Shown: positions 16,893-27,000 of the stretch, piece by piece
Position numbering within the stretch: position 1 is the first letter of the stretch
Layout: each line of letters starts with the position of its first letter
NCBI RefSeq assembly: GCF_000022025.1
Contig: NC_011886.1
Span: 1,178,097 to 1,242,096, forward strand
Length of the DNA stretch: 64,000 nucleotides
DNA from: Pseudarthrobacter chlorophenolicus A6
GTDB taxonomy: Bacteria > Actinomycetota > Actinomycetes > Actinomycetales > Micrococcaceae
Direction of reading: 5' to 3'
Notes under the pieces: model-generated
Told to the model about the DNA's origin: nothing
What the model saw: the letters and a program-made list of their open reading frames with translations, nothing else
The model's database searches: none
Translations under genes and position numbers: made by a program

Positions 16893-19800
16893 CCAACTTC
16901 ATTGGGGGAGAGGCGGCAGCCAAGCTGCCTGAAGGCCTGTACGAATTACTTAGCACGGACGCGCTCGGCGATTTGCTGAATAACGAGTCGGAACTGCAGC
17001 CTACCTTCGCGGACATAGAAGACGAAGACGCTCCGGACGTCCTATCCCGCCACGTTGCTGACGCCGTCCGCGAAGCCCTCACGGCGGCCAAGCCCGCAGA
17101 CAGGGTCGCCCTGGCAAATCGGCTCCTCCAGGACCTGAACACGCCGGACCGCATCGCAGAAGGTCCCACTCGACTCCAGTCCCTGCATCGCCCGGACGCG
17201 CTCAAGCGCCGACAACTTCGTCGCCCCACCACCAAGCTCAGTGACTCAGCGCTGCTGACTAACAGCAAGGACGAGCCCAATCTCGCCGCCGAGCTCCGTG
17301 CCGAGATCGAGTCCGCCAATACGGTGGACCTTCTCTGCGCCTTTGTCCGCTGGACGGGCCTCAGGCTCCTGGAGCCTGCCTTAGAGCAGCTGAAAGAACG
17401 CGGAGCAAGGTTACGCGTCATCACCACCACATATATGGGCGCCACGGAACGCCGCGCCATTGACGAGCTCGTCAACCGATACGGGGCAGAGGTAATGATC
17501 AGCTACGAAACGCAGGCAACTCGATTGCATGCCAAGGCCTGGCTGTTCCGCCGTAAAACGGGATTCGACACCGCTTACGTTGGCAGCTCGAATCTGAGCC
17601 AGGCTGCGCTCCTGGACGGGCTGGAATGGAATGTCCGCCTCAGTTCCGTCGCAACGCCCGCCCTCCTGCAGAAGTTCGAGGTCACCTTCGACAGCTATTG
17701 GGAGCAGCGTGCCTTTCAAAGCTACGATCCGGAACGCGACGGGGAGAAGCTCGACGCTGCGCTGGAGCGCAACGGTGGCCGCCGCACCGTATCCCCGGAT
17801 GCCGCGACAGGGCTTGAGGTTCAGCCATTCCTTCATCAGGAGGAGATGCTGGAAGACCTCGAAGCGGAGCGCCTGAAAGGCCATAACCACAACCTCCTGG
17901 TCGCAGCCACCGGAACCGGAAAGACGGTCATTGCGGCTCTGGACTACAAACGGCTGTCCGAAGCTGCTGGCAGAGATCTAAAGCTGCTCTTCGTCGCCCA
18001 CCGGCAAGAAATCTTGAAACAAGCCATGCGCACCTATCGCGACGTCATGCAGGACGGCGCCTTCGGTGAGCTATACGTAGGGGAGCATAAGCCACAAGAG
18101 TGGAAGCACATCTTCGCCTCCGTCCAGTCGCTGTCCTCACTCGGCATCGAGCAGTTGGAGCCTGACTTCTTCGACGTCGTCGTCATCGATGAGTTCCACC
18201 ACGCCATGGCGCCCACGTACCGCCGCCTGCTGGACCATCTGAAACCGCAGCAGCTCCTCGGACTCACGGCGACCCCGGAACGGGGTGACGGCGTCGACGT
18301 CGCCAAGCAATTCTTCGATGGCCGGACAGCCAGTGAGCTTAGGCTCTGGGACGCTCTGGACGCTGACCTGCTGGTCCCGTTCCACTACTTCGGCGTCTCC
18401 GATGACGTCGACCTGAGCCAGTTGGAGTGGAAACGCGGCAACTACGACACCACCCAGCTGAGCGCCCTCTACACAGGGAATGACGCCCGGGCCGCCAAGG
18501 TGATCCGTGAGCTCCGCGACAAGGTCACCAGCACCAACCATATGCGGGCCATCGGCTTCTGCGTCTCGGTGCAGCACGCCCACTACATGGCCGAGGTGTT
18601 CAACCGGGCAGGCATTGCCTCCGTCGCCGTCGATGGCACCACTGACAATGTTGACCGCGAGGAATCCCTCAGGCGTCTGGGGCAGCGGGAGATCAACTGC
18701 ATCTTCGCCGTCGACCTTTTCAATGAAGGGCTGGACCTGCCGCAGGTGGACACTATCCTGCTGCTCCGGCCCACGCAGAGCGCCACGATCTTCCTCCAGC
18801 AGCTGGGACGCGGGCTGCGCCGTGCCGAAGGCAAAGCGGTGCTGACAGTCCTGGACTTCATCGGCCAGCAGCGCCGCGAGTTCCGCTTTGATCTGCGCTA
18901 CCGGGCGCTGACGGGCTACGGGCGCAAGGAGCTGGAGAAGGCCGTCGAGGACGAGTTCCCCTACCTGCTGTCCGGTTCGCAGATCATGCTGGACCGGGTG
19001 GCGCAGAAGGTGGTTCTGGACAACATCAAGGCGCAGCTGCGGTTCAACCGTGCACAGCTGGTCCGGGACATCGCCTCGTACGCCGAAACCGAGCTGGAGG
19101 CCTATCTGGAGCGGTCGGGGAATGACGTGAAGACGATTTACCGCTCCACCAAGGACTCGTGGACCGGCTACCTCCGGCAGGCAGGACTTATCGAGGGGCT
19201 CTCACCCCTGGAGTCCGTGCTGCGGGGGAAGCTCGAAGAGCTGTCGGACGCGGCGGAAAAGAAGCTGCTGGGCCGCATGGCCGCGCTGATCCATGTGGAC
19301 GATCCGGAACGCGTCGCTGCTTATTCGATGCTGGTTGCTCCCGACGCGCCCCGCTACGCGGATCTTGGGATGCGTGAGCAGACTTTTGCACGCATGCTTT
19401 TCTTCACGCTGTGGGATGACGGAGGCGGGTTCAGGACGTACGACGACGGACTGGACCACCTGCGCGGCTACCAGTTTGTGTGCCGCGAGATCCGCCAGGT
19501 GGTGAAGATGGGAGTGGCTGCATCGAAACATGCAGCGAAGAACCTTGGCGCAGGCCTGCAGCACATTCCCCTGCTGTCCCACGCTACCTACCGGCGCGAG
19601 GAAGTTTTGGCGGCGCTGCAGTACGGTTCCCTGGAGCAGGGCAAGGACGTGCAGCACCGAGAGGGTGTGGCTTGGTGTCCGGCGACGTCCACCGACGCCT
19701 TCTTTGTCACCCTGAATAAGGATGACAAGAAGCACTCGGCAACCACGATGTACAAGGACTACGCCATCAGCCCCGAGCTGTTCCACTGGGAGTCGCAGAA

Positions 19801-20044
19801 CGCTACCTCGCCTGGCAGCCCGACGGGGCGCCGATATCTGGACCGGACATCGCATGGGTCAAAGATTCTGATCTTCACGCGCGATACAGCCGACGACGAG
19901 ACCCGGCTGACAGTTCCGTACACCTGCCTGGGACAAGTGGACTACGTTCAGCACTCCGGCGAGAGGCCGATCGCTATCACCTGGAAGCTGCACCGGCCGA
20001 TGCCCGCGGATGTGTTCGCTACGGCTGCTGCAGTGGCGCAATAG
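16889..20044 (+). CDS. PLD nuclease / SF2 DEAD-DEAH helicase / DUF3427 fusion protein
   Basis: 1051 residues from a GTG. Domains in order: an N-terminal helical region; a PLD-like domain with HAKAWLFRRK and GSSNLSQAAL (about residues 213-240); an SF2 helicase core with Walker A ATGTGKT (about 340), DEFHH (about 433), LTATPERGDG (about 458) and QQLGRGLRR (about 640); then the DUF3427-type C-terminal region (about 780-1050). The protein therefore has both unwinding/translocation and nuclease-like motifs. Such proteins are common in defence islands. It is the last gene of the plus-strand cluster and likely its effector or motor. Confidence 0.88.
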   Translation: MTNFIGGEAAAKLPEGLYELLSTDALGDLLNNESELQPTFADIEDEDAPDVLSRHVADAVREALTAAKPADRVALANRLLQDLNTPDRIAEGPTRLQSLHRPDALKRRQLRRPTTKLSDSALLTNSKDEPNLAAELRAEIESANTVDLLCAFVRWTGLRLLEPALEQLKERGARLRVITTTYMGATERRAIDELVNRYGAEVMISYETQATRLHAKAWLFRRKTGFDTAYVGSSNLSQAALLDGLEWNVRLSSVATPALLQKFEVTFDSYWEQRAFQSYDPERDGEKLDAALERNGGRRTVSPDAATGLEVQPFLHQEEMLEDLEAERLKGHNHNLLVAATGTGKTVIAALDYKRLSEAAGRDLKLLFVAHRQEILKQAMRTYRDVMQDGAFGELYVGEHKPQEWKHIFASVQSLSSLGIEQLEPDFFDVVVIDEFHHAMAPTYRRLLDHLKPQQLLGLTATPERGDGVDVAKQFFDGRTASELRLWDALDADLLVPFHYFGVSDDVDLSQLEWKRGNYDTTQLSALYTGNDARAAKVIRELRDKVTSTNHMRAIGFCVSVQHAHYMAEVFNRAGIASVAVDGTTDNVDREESLRRLGQREINCIFAVDLFNEGLDLPQVDTILLLRPTQSATIFLQQLGRGLRRAEGKAVLTVLDFIGQQRREFRFDLRYRALTGYGRKELEKAVEDEFPYLLSGSQIMLDRVAQKVVLDNIKAQLRFNRAQLVRDIASYAETELEAYLERSGNDVKTIYRSTKDSWTGYLRQAGLIEGLSPLESVLRGKLEELSDAAEKKLLGRMAALIHVDDPERVAAYSMLVAPDAPRYADLGMREQTFARMLFFTLWDDGGGFRTYDDGLDHLRGYQFVCREIRQVVKMGVAASKHAAKNLGAGLQHIPLLSHATYRREEVLAALQYGSLEQGKDVQHREGVAWCPATSTDAFFVTLNKDDKKHSATTMYKDYAISPELFHWESQNATSPGSPTGRRYLDRTSHGSKILIFTRDTADDETRLTVPYTCLGQVDYVQHSGERPIAITWKLHRPMPADVFATAAAVAQ

Positions 20045-20297
20045 GTCCGGCAGTAATCAAAAGCATCGGTTCATGCTAGCGGGTCGCACCGGTTCGTACG
20101 TTCGTGTGGATGACTATCGCAGCTTGGTGCAGGATGGGCGTGCGGGGTGTCGCGTCCGGTTTCACGTCAGGGAGCTAACATCCGGTCGAAGCCATGTGCA
20201 CTTGTTCAACTATTCGCAGCCCACGCCATCGCTATCGCGGTCCAGGCCGTACATGTCGGTTCCAATGACAGCTACGGACCCCGCGTACGTAAGCTGC

Positions 20298-20349
<52 letters not shown>

Positions 20350-20480
20350 CTTCCGCCGGCGCAGTCGACATCCGACGCGATAGGTACGCAGCACCTGAAT
20401 AGTTGCGATCGCATCCAGAGGGAGCACAGGGACAGCCCGGCGAGCAGGAGTTTTTGCTTTCACTGCCGCGGCAGCCGCCG

Positions 20481-20720
20481 CAGCCTGTCGGCGGGCGGCT
20501 CCGGTGGCAGCAGCCTGCCGGCGTACCGCTTCCGTCGCAGCAGCCTGCCGGCGTACCGCTTCCGTCGCAGCAGCCTGCCGGCGTACCGCTTCCGTCGCAG
20601 CAGCCTGCCGGCGTACCGCTTCCGTCGCAGCAGCCTGCCGGCGTACCGCTTCCGTCGCAGCAGCCTGCCGGCGTACCGCTTCCGTCGCAGCAGCCTGCCG
20701 GCGTACCGCTTCCGTGGCGG
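20481..20720. repeat. 30-bp tandem repeat, about seven good copies plus one degenerate copy
   Basis: The unit begins CAGCCTGCCGGCGTACCGCT and has period 30. Six copies from 20511 to 20690 are identical; the copy at 20691 changes near its end and the unit at 20481 is degenerate. On the minus strand it encodes an alanine/arginine/glutamine-rich helical decapeptide. Identity between copies points to recent expansion or homogenisation. Confidence 0.95.
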
Positions 20721-20830
20721 CTTGTTCCTGGGCAGCTTTCGCTTTCGCTTCTTTCCGCCCGTTTTTACGGAGTGAGCGCGTTGCCAGCCCGGGCGCCACG
20801 CGCCGCGCTGTTGAACGATCTGGATGGAAC

Positions 20831-21161
20831 CGGTGGTGCGACCGGCTATTCCGGCGAGTTCGGAGGGCTATCCGTTCAAAATCTGCTCCGCGAACTACCA
20901 AGACCAAGTTTTATGCCACTGCCTTCCTCACCTAGGAGTACAACAAAGCGCCCCGGGTACGCCCAATGGGGACAGGCTTTGAGCTGCGCGGAGGGCTTCA
21001 TCTGCCCGCCAGTGGGCATAACCCGGTTCCTCTCAATGACCTGGGCTCCGCAGCACTCCGCCCAGGAACTGGTCCTGCGCTTCGCCCCGGCTGTAGAGCT
21101 TGTTTTGCTTTACATGTTGCTGGATAGTTGTGGTTGAGGCCACTGATCCTGGCTGGGCCGA
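20831..21161. other. no intact gene; probable upstream debris of the Excalibur-type pseudogene
   Basis: Short minus-strand pieces look protein-like but are interrupted and lie in different frames. I see no promoter, RNA or repeat that I can name. Confidence 0.4.
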
Positions 21162-21875
21162 CTATCCGACGTAGAATACTTCTTTCAGATCCTGAGTTCC
21201 TTCAAGTTTCCATGTATTGCCGTCCGGATCTTTGAAAGTAACTGAGGTGTGGTTCCGTAACCATGTCTTCGCGTCGTGTTCGGGCCCAAAATCGGGGGAC
21301 CAATATGGGCCCTGTGCCGTCCATCGGATGCTTTGTCCGCCATCCAGGCGAGCCGCCCGTGTCCTAGATTCTTCAAATATTCTGAACCCGGCCGGCAGAT
21401 CCGGAATAGCCATGGCCACTTCGGTAAGAAAGAATCCACGGGGCGCTTTCAGCTCGCATATGACCGTGAGTGGTGGTTTGTGCACAGGTTGTTGGCCGGG
21501 CATTTGCGATCCACGCTGTGCGCCTACTTCAATGCTAACGGCCTTCGCGCACCGCCATTTCTCCTCTTTTTCAGCGGCGGCTTTTTCCGCGTCCTCGGTT
21601 TCCTGCTTATGCCTCTTTTCCTCTTCCGTCTGGTTGTACTGCTGGGTTTGTAGGCCGAGGGCCGCAGATTGCACTCGGAGGGCGGCAATTGCGCCGATGA
21701 AACCCATTAGCGTTACGGCCGCGGTCGCCCAGTCCGCCACAGCGCCCCAGTTGATGTCCGCAGCACGGGAACCAGTCAACAGCCCAATGACTGCGAAAAC
21801 AAGAAGGCCGGCAAGGATTATGGAGACCGCTATCAAAGCCAGCTCCAGAGTGGTGCGTTTCGAGAAAAATTTCAT
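21162..21875 (-). CDS. membrane-anchored hypothetical protein with a coiled coil
   Basis: 237 residues from the ATG at 21875 (MKFFSKRTTLELA), with GGA 8 bp upstream; the frame is open further but that extension has no coding character. Two hydrophobic segments follow the start (LALIAVSIILAGLLVFAVIGLL and WATAAVTLMGFIGAIAAL). Then comes a highly charged coiled coil (about residues 70-110), then a compact C-terminal domain with several tryptophans (SIRWTAQGPYWSPDFG, TWKLEGTQDL). Proteins of this plan recur in accessory regions. No family is recognised. Confidence 0.65.
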   Translation of the reverse strand: MKFFSKRTTLELALIAVSIILAGLLVFAVIGLLTGSRAADINWGAVADWATAAVTLMGFIGAIAALRVQSAALGLQTQQYNQTEEEKRHKQETEDAEKAAAEKEEKWRCAKAVSIEVGAQRGSQMPGQQPVHKPPLTVICELKAPRGFFLTEVAMAIPDLPAGFRIFEESRTRAARLDGGQSIRWTAQGPYWSPDFGPEHDAKTWLRNHTSVTFKDPDGNTWKLEGTQDLKEVFYVG

Positions 21876-22440
21876 CACTATCCAAGTTTGCACGTTGCAG
21901 CGGAGGGGTATTGCCAGGGCAGCCGCGACCGCGGCCAGGGACTTTGCCTGATAAGACAACACCTGAACCGCTGATCGAACTGCCATTACTATGGATCCTT
22001 CCTCTGGTGCGGGCTTGGAAGCACGGTGAGCGGCGGCATCCTGTTCGGCCGCGCTGTCGTTCGGCTCTTCTGTTGCGGACGAGTTATGCAAGAGTGAGCC
22101 TGGAGGTAGGGGCGACCCCGGCACCAAGCATGCAAAAGCGGCGCCCATGATCTGCCGCTGGCGAGCCAGCTCCGAGGACAGGACTGAGGTGCCTGCGGGA
22201 ACAAACCAAGCTTCAGCTGATCCGCTCCTCCGATCTTCGAGCCGGAGCAAGGATCCTCCGCTCCGTGCCTGACCCTCACGGTACAAGCTGGGAAGTCAGC
22301 CGGAAGGGGCCGTTGTCGCGGGCAACGGCGGCAACCGGCCCCTTCCGAGACTCGCCGCGGAGAAGAGAACGCTGGTGCGGCGGTTGTGCCTGAGCTGAAG
22401 TGGGGCTAGCGGTTCCCTGGGAGGCGCTCTCCGCCGGAGG
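21876..22440. other. intergenic region, hairpin only
   Basis: A minus-strand frame stays open through 22286 but lacks a ribosome binding site and protein-like composition, so I do not call it. The only structure is the strong hairpin at 22301-22347. Confidence 0.4.
22301..22347 (-). terminator. 12-bp-stem hairpin downstream of the restriction operon
   Basis: CGGAAGGGGCCG pairs perfectly with CGGCCCCTTCCG around a 23-nt loop that can itself pair. It lies about 95 bp beyond the stop of the minus-strand nuclease-like gene, the last gene of the operon. No T-run is present, so termination is inferred from position and stem strength. Confidence 0.5.
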
Positions 22441-24066
22441 CTATGTCCGGTCCACCCCGGAAAGGTTCGCCTCAACTTTCTGGCCCAATTTCAGAGTCGC
22501 GTCGAAGGCCTTTTCGATGATTTTGTTGTGCCCGTTTGCGTTCAACCGGTCTGTGTTTTGCCGAATGGCATGTTCCACCGTCAGGGTCGTGAAATCAGGA
22601 TCGCCGACGATGGCCCGGATAGTGCGGATCATTTCCTCTGCTCCCAGCTGGCACAGCAGCTCCAACTCCTTCAGTGAAACGACAAGCGTCGGGCATTCTG
22701 CCGAGGGCAACCGCGCGGTGAAGACTGATTCATTGGCTATATGGACGGGCTCAGCTGTCACAATGAGTCCTAGAGGGAGAAGGCCTTTGAAGTCTTCAAA
22801 TCCTGGCTTCGAATCTTCAATGAGTCCCTTTGTTTTTGCGATTTGGTTCCGGGCCTTGCCGATTCTGTCTTCGAGGAACGGCAAGGCCCCTGGCCCACCC
22901 GCGCGAACGTCCAGACTGAGTTTGGCTGACTTGCACTCCACGAGGAGCACGGTGTCTGTTATTACAGCCAACCAATCAACAGACTTTTTCGAGCCTGAGT
23001 CGTACGTAATCTCAGGGGTTACGCTGCTGAACCTTGCATGGCGTAGCTGCCGCCCTGTGTAGGCCTCTACCCGGTAGCCTAATTCTTCTGGAAAGAGCTT
23101 CCATTTTCGTCCAACCCGGTAAAATATGTTTTCGATCATCATTGCCTGCAGTACGAACAGGTATTGGGGCGCAACTAGAGCACCTTGGGAGAAGTCAATA
23201 AAGGGAGTGCTCTTCAGTTGATTAAACGAGAATCGCCACAGATGGTCGGCCGTTGAGGGTGCCGACGCAGTCTTCATCCTAAATGTGTCAACGTCTACCG
23301 TAAGTTGCCTCAGGACGATATCAACCCGTTCAGGGTCGAGCCGATGGTCTATGTCCTGCCAATTGTCGCGGCTGGGTGCGGTCCTGTCGAGCTGTCCAGA
23401 ATTGTTTTTAGCAGCCGTGGCCAGCGCAAAGACAATCATCAACCATTCGTCCAAATCCACACCCAAGATTTCTGTCCAGTCCCGTTGTGGAATCTCGGGA
23501 GCGACGATCTCTGTGTCACGCAGCAGGAGAAGCGTACGGGCCAGGTCGTACAGCGGCGTGTCCTGATATGCGGCTTGCTCGTACACGAAGCCACTTATCA
23601 TTAGGTGCAGATCGTCGCCGTCAGGAACCCCGTTTTCGGCGAGGTTGAACAGGTTGAATATTCGCCGGAGAGACCGGTCGGTAACAGGTTTAGCCCTATG
23701 CTCTGTCCCATAAATGAGGGATTCTCGAGCGACTACAGCTGTCGCCCAAGGGGAACGGAGCCGCCACTCCAGATCAAACTCATATTCTCGTAGCCCACTC
23801 GAAATGCGCGCAATCGCCGGCACTAATTCCGACGGAGCATGCTGACGAACTGCCTGACGAAATTCACCCAACCGGACTCTTCGCTTATCCGCTAGCGACG
23901 GCGTGGAGAACCGTTCTGCTGCCTGCCCGGTGACATGCCATTGCTTCGGTTTCGAAAGCTGCGCTTCCAAAACTACTTGAGTCAGGAAGTATCGCTGACT
24001 CAACTTTCGGCTCCGATAAGCCAAGCATGCATTGATCATCGATCGAACGCTTAGTGAAACCATCAT
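22441..24066 (-). CDS. PD-(D/E)XK-like nuclease protein at the end of the type I R-M operon
   Basis: 541 residues. A restriction-endonuclease-like core is suggested by SVDWLAVITDTVLLVECKSAKL (about residues 359-380): an Asp, a beta hairpin, then the E-x-K triad. The N-terminal 330 residues are helical and unrecognised. The codirectional hsdR stop lies 16 bp upstream, so it is probably co-transcribed. An internal Met at 24039 is an alternative start. Likely a defence nuclease or accessory restriction factor; this is inferred from motif and context, not from a known family. Confidence 0.65.
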   Translation of the reverse strand: MMVSLSVRSMINACLAYRSRKLSQRYFLTQVVLEAQLSKPKQWHVTGQAAERFSTPSLADKRRVRLGEFRQAVRQHAPSELVPAIARISSGLREYEFDLEWRLRSPWATAVVARESLIYGTEHRAKPVTDRSLRRIFNLFNLAENGVPDGDDLHLMISGFVYEQAAYQDTPLYDLARTLLLLRDTEIVAPEIPQRDWTEILGVDLDEWLMIVFALATAAKNNSGQLDRTAPSRDNWQDIDHRLDPERVDIVLRQLTVDVDTFRMKTASAPSTADHLWRFSFNQLKSTPFIDFSQGALVAPQYLFVLQAMMIENIFYRVGRKWKLFPEELGYRVEAYTGRQLRHARFSSVTPEITYDSGSKKSVDWLAVITDTVLLVECKSAKLSLDVRAGGPGALPFLEDRIGKARNQIAKTKGLIEDSKPGFEDFKGLLPLGLIVTAEPVHIANESVFTARLPSAECPTLVVSLKELELLCQLGAEEMIRTIRAIVGDPDFTTLTVEHAIRQNTDRLNANGHNKIIEKAFDATLKLGQKVEANLSGVDRT

Positions 24067-24082
24067 CTACCGGCCATAGTGC

Positions 24083-27000
24083 TCACAGTCGAGCCTCCGC
24101 GAACCGCGGTGCCATGGACTCCATTTGCTCCATGACCAGCTTGATCGCCTCGGGCTGCTTGTCCGGCGGGTACCCAAACCGGACGAGGAGCCTCTTGATG
24201 GAGGAGCGGAGCTTGGCCCTGACGTCGTCGCGCACTGTCCAGTCGGTCCGGATGTCGCGGCGCATGACGGAGACCAGTTCGCGGGCGATGTCGGCGAGTA
24301 CGCCCTCGCCTTGGACCTCCACGGCGGACTCATTGGAGGCCACGGCATCATAGAAGGCCAGCTCGTCAGAGTTCAGCGGGGGAGTGAAGTGCCCTCCACG
24401 GTTCCCTTCGGCAGCCACCTCACGGGCCAGCTCCACCAGCTCGGCGATAACCTCAGCAGACGTCAACTGCTGGTTGGTGTACTTCTTCATCAACTCGGTG
24501 ATGCGCTCCGAGAACGCCCGCTGGCGGATCACGTTGTTTCGTGTTGCCACAGCCGACTCATCAGAGATGAGCTTCCGCAGCGCCTCAATAGCCAGCTGGG
24601 GGTTGCGTGCCTTCTGGGTCTTGGCGATGAACTCCGGCGTCAGGTCATCCAGTGAGGGCTTTGGCATGCCAGCTGCCTCGTAGATGTCCAGTACCTCGCC
24701 CGACGATGTAGCTGATGCGATCAGATTGCCGAGCAGCCGCTGAATCTCCTCGGGCACGGGCTCGCCGCTGGCCTGGCGGTCTGCCGCGTCGAACTTGGCC
24801 ATGTACACCCGGGTTTCCTCGTAGACCTGGATCTCCGGCCGCAGCTCGGCCAGCGTCTCCGAACCGGAACACAGCGCCCACGCCCGCGACAACTGGCCCG
24901 AGTGCCGGCGGTATTTGGAGGCCAGCGTCTCCTCGCCCTCAGCCGGACGGTTACCGGGTGTTTCGGGGCTTCGCAGGTAGTTGGCCGCGCCGGTGGCAGC
25001 GCTGATAAAGGCTTTGGGGCCGCCCCGCATCAGCACCGCTTTCCAGTCGTACCCGGCGAGCAGGCCGCGCAGCGTTTCCACCAGCGTCACCGTCAGGCCA
25101 ATGGCCTCATCTACGTTCCGGCCGACGGGCTTGTTCGCTTGGTCATCCTTCGTGTACTCGCTCAGGGCCTGCGCCAGGTTCTCCGCCAGGGGGGCATAGG
25201 CCACCAGCAGCCCGTCCTTCTTGCCGCGGAAGGTGCGGTTCACCCGGGCCAGGGTCTGCATCAGCAGCGCGCCCTTCAGCGGCCGGTCCAGGTACAGCGT
25301 GTGTAGCGGCGGGGAGTCGTAGCCCGTCAGCATCATGTCTTTGACGATCACTAGCTCCAGCTCATCGTCGACGTCCTTCAGACGTTCCTTGATGGTCGCA
25401 TTGGCGGAGTCGCGCCGCACATGGTCGGATACCGGCGGAACATCGGTGGCGTCACCGGAGTAGACGACTTTGATCTTGCCCTTGGCCAGGTCATCGGAAT
25501 GCCAGTCGGGCCGCAGCTCCACGATCGCCGTGTACAGCTTTGCGCAAATTTCCCGCGTCCCGCCTACGATCATCGCCTTGCCCGGCGATTCGATAAACTT
25601 GCCCATCTGGGCGCGCCGGCCCTCCCAGTGCGCCACTAGATCCTCTGCCAGTGCTGCGATGCGCTGCGGGGCGCCGTAGACGGCGTTCACCACCGCGACG
25701 CTCGCCTCGAGGCGGGCCCGCTCCGTGTCGTCCAGGCCCAAGGTGGCCTCGTCGGCCGCCTGGTCAAGGATCTCCTCGGTGACCTCGGACGCCAGACCCA
25801 CCTTGATCAGCCGGGGCTCGAAGTACACCGGCACCGTGGCTCCATCTGTGACCGCTCGGGTGAGGTCGTACACGTCGATGTCATCGCCGAAAACTTCCCG
25901 GGTATTGCGGTCGGCGAATGAAAGCGGCGTGCCGGTAAACGCGATCAGGGTCGCGTGGGGCAGCGCGTCGCGCAGGTGACGGGCGTAGCCGTTCAGGTCG
26001 TCATAGTGCGAGCGATGGGCCTCATCCACGACCACGATGATGTTGCGGCGGTCCGACAGCAGCGGGTGCTCGGTGCCGGCGTCTTTCTCGGCCTTGCTGC
26101 GGCCGAACTTCTGCAGGGTGGTGAAGTAGATGCCGCCGGTCGTGCGGTTGCTCAGTTCCTCCCGCAGCTCGGAGCGTTTCCGGATCTGCCTGGGCGATTC
26201 GGCCAGGAGAAGACTCCGGTCAAAGCCCTCGAACAGCTGGCCGTCGAGTTCGTTGCGGTCCGTGATCACGACAACTGTCGGGTTCTTCAGCTTGGGGTGC
26301 CGGGCCACCAGGTTGGCGTAAAGCTCCATCTCCATTGACTTGCCGGAGCCCTGGGTGTGCCATACAACGCCGGCCTTGCCGTTGCTTTCCACCGCTTGGA
26401 CAGTGCTGCCTACGGCCTTGGTCACGGCGAAGTACTGGTGGGGCTTGGCAATGCGTTTCACGAGCCCGTCGGATCCCTCGTCGAACGCCGTGAAGCTGCG
26501 GGTCAGCTGCAGGAAGCGCTCCTGGTTGTACAGGCCGTTGAGGGCGGTCTCCAACGCTGTGATGGCGACCCCGTCCTCCATGTAGCCGGGAGCCACCGGC
26601 AGACCGTCGTCGTCCACGTTCCAGGGCGAGAAGTGGTTGAGGGGAGTGAACGGGGTGCCGTACTTGGCCTGGATGCCGTCTGAGGCGAGCGTAAAGACAC
26701 AGAAGCGGAACCCCATGGGGAATTCCCGCAGGTACGTCTGCAGCTGGGCGTGCGCTGAGGCAACGTCAGCGGTGGCGCTGCCGGCCTTCTTCAGTTCGAT
26801 GATGCTCACCGGCATGCCGTTGCAGTACAGGACAATGTCGAAACGGCGGTTGTAGTCGCCCTGGATCAGAGTGACCTGGTTGACGGCGAGCCAGTCGTTC
26901 TGGTCGGGGTCCTGGCTCAGCAGGTGGATGGTGGGGTTGGCTTCGTTGCCGTCGGAGTCGATGTAGCTGAGCCGGTAGCCGTCCACCAGGTAGTTGTGGA

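Noticed and set aside
12362..20044. Assignment to DISARM or Mokosh
   Set aside because: No methyltransferase, DUF1998 protein or SF1 RNA helicase with the expected domain set is present; only the PLD-plus-helicase theme is shared.
20481..20720. CRISPR array
   Set aside because: The 30-bp units are contiguous with no spacers between them, so this is a tandem repeat and not a CRISPR array. No cas genes are present.
21876..22286. Upstream extension of the membrane protein at 21162-21875
   Set aside because: No ribosome binding site or protein-like composition; the ATG at 21875 with a GGA just upstream precedes a clear membrane segment.
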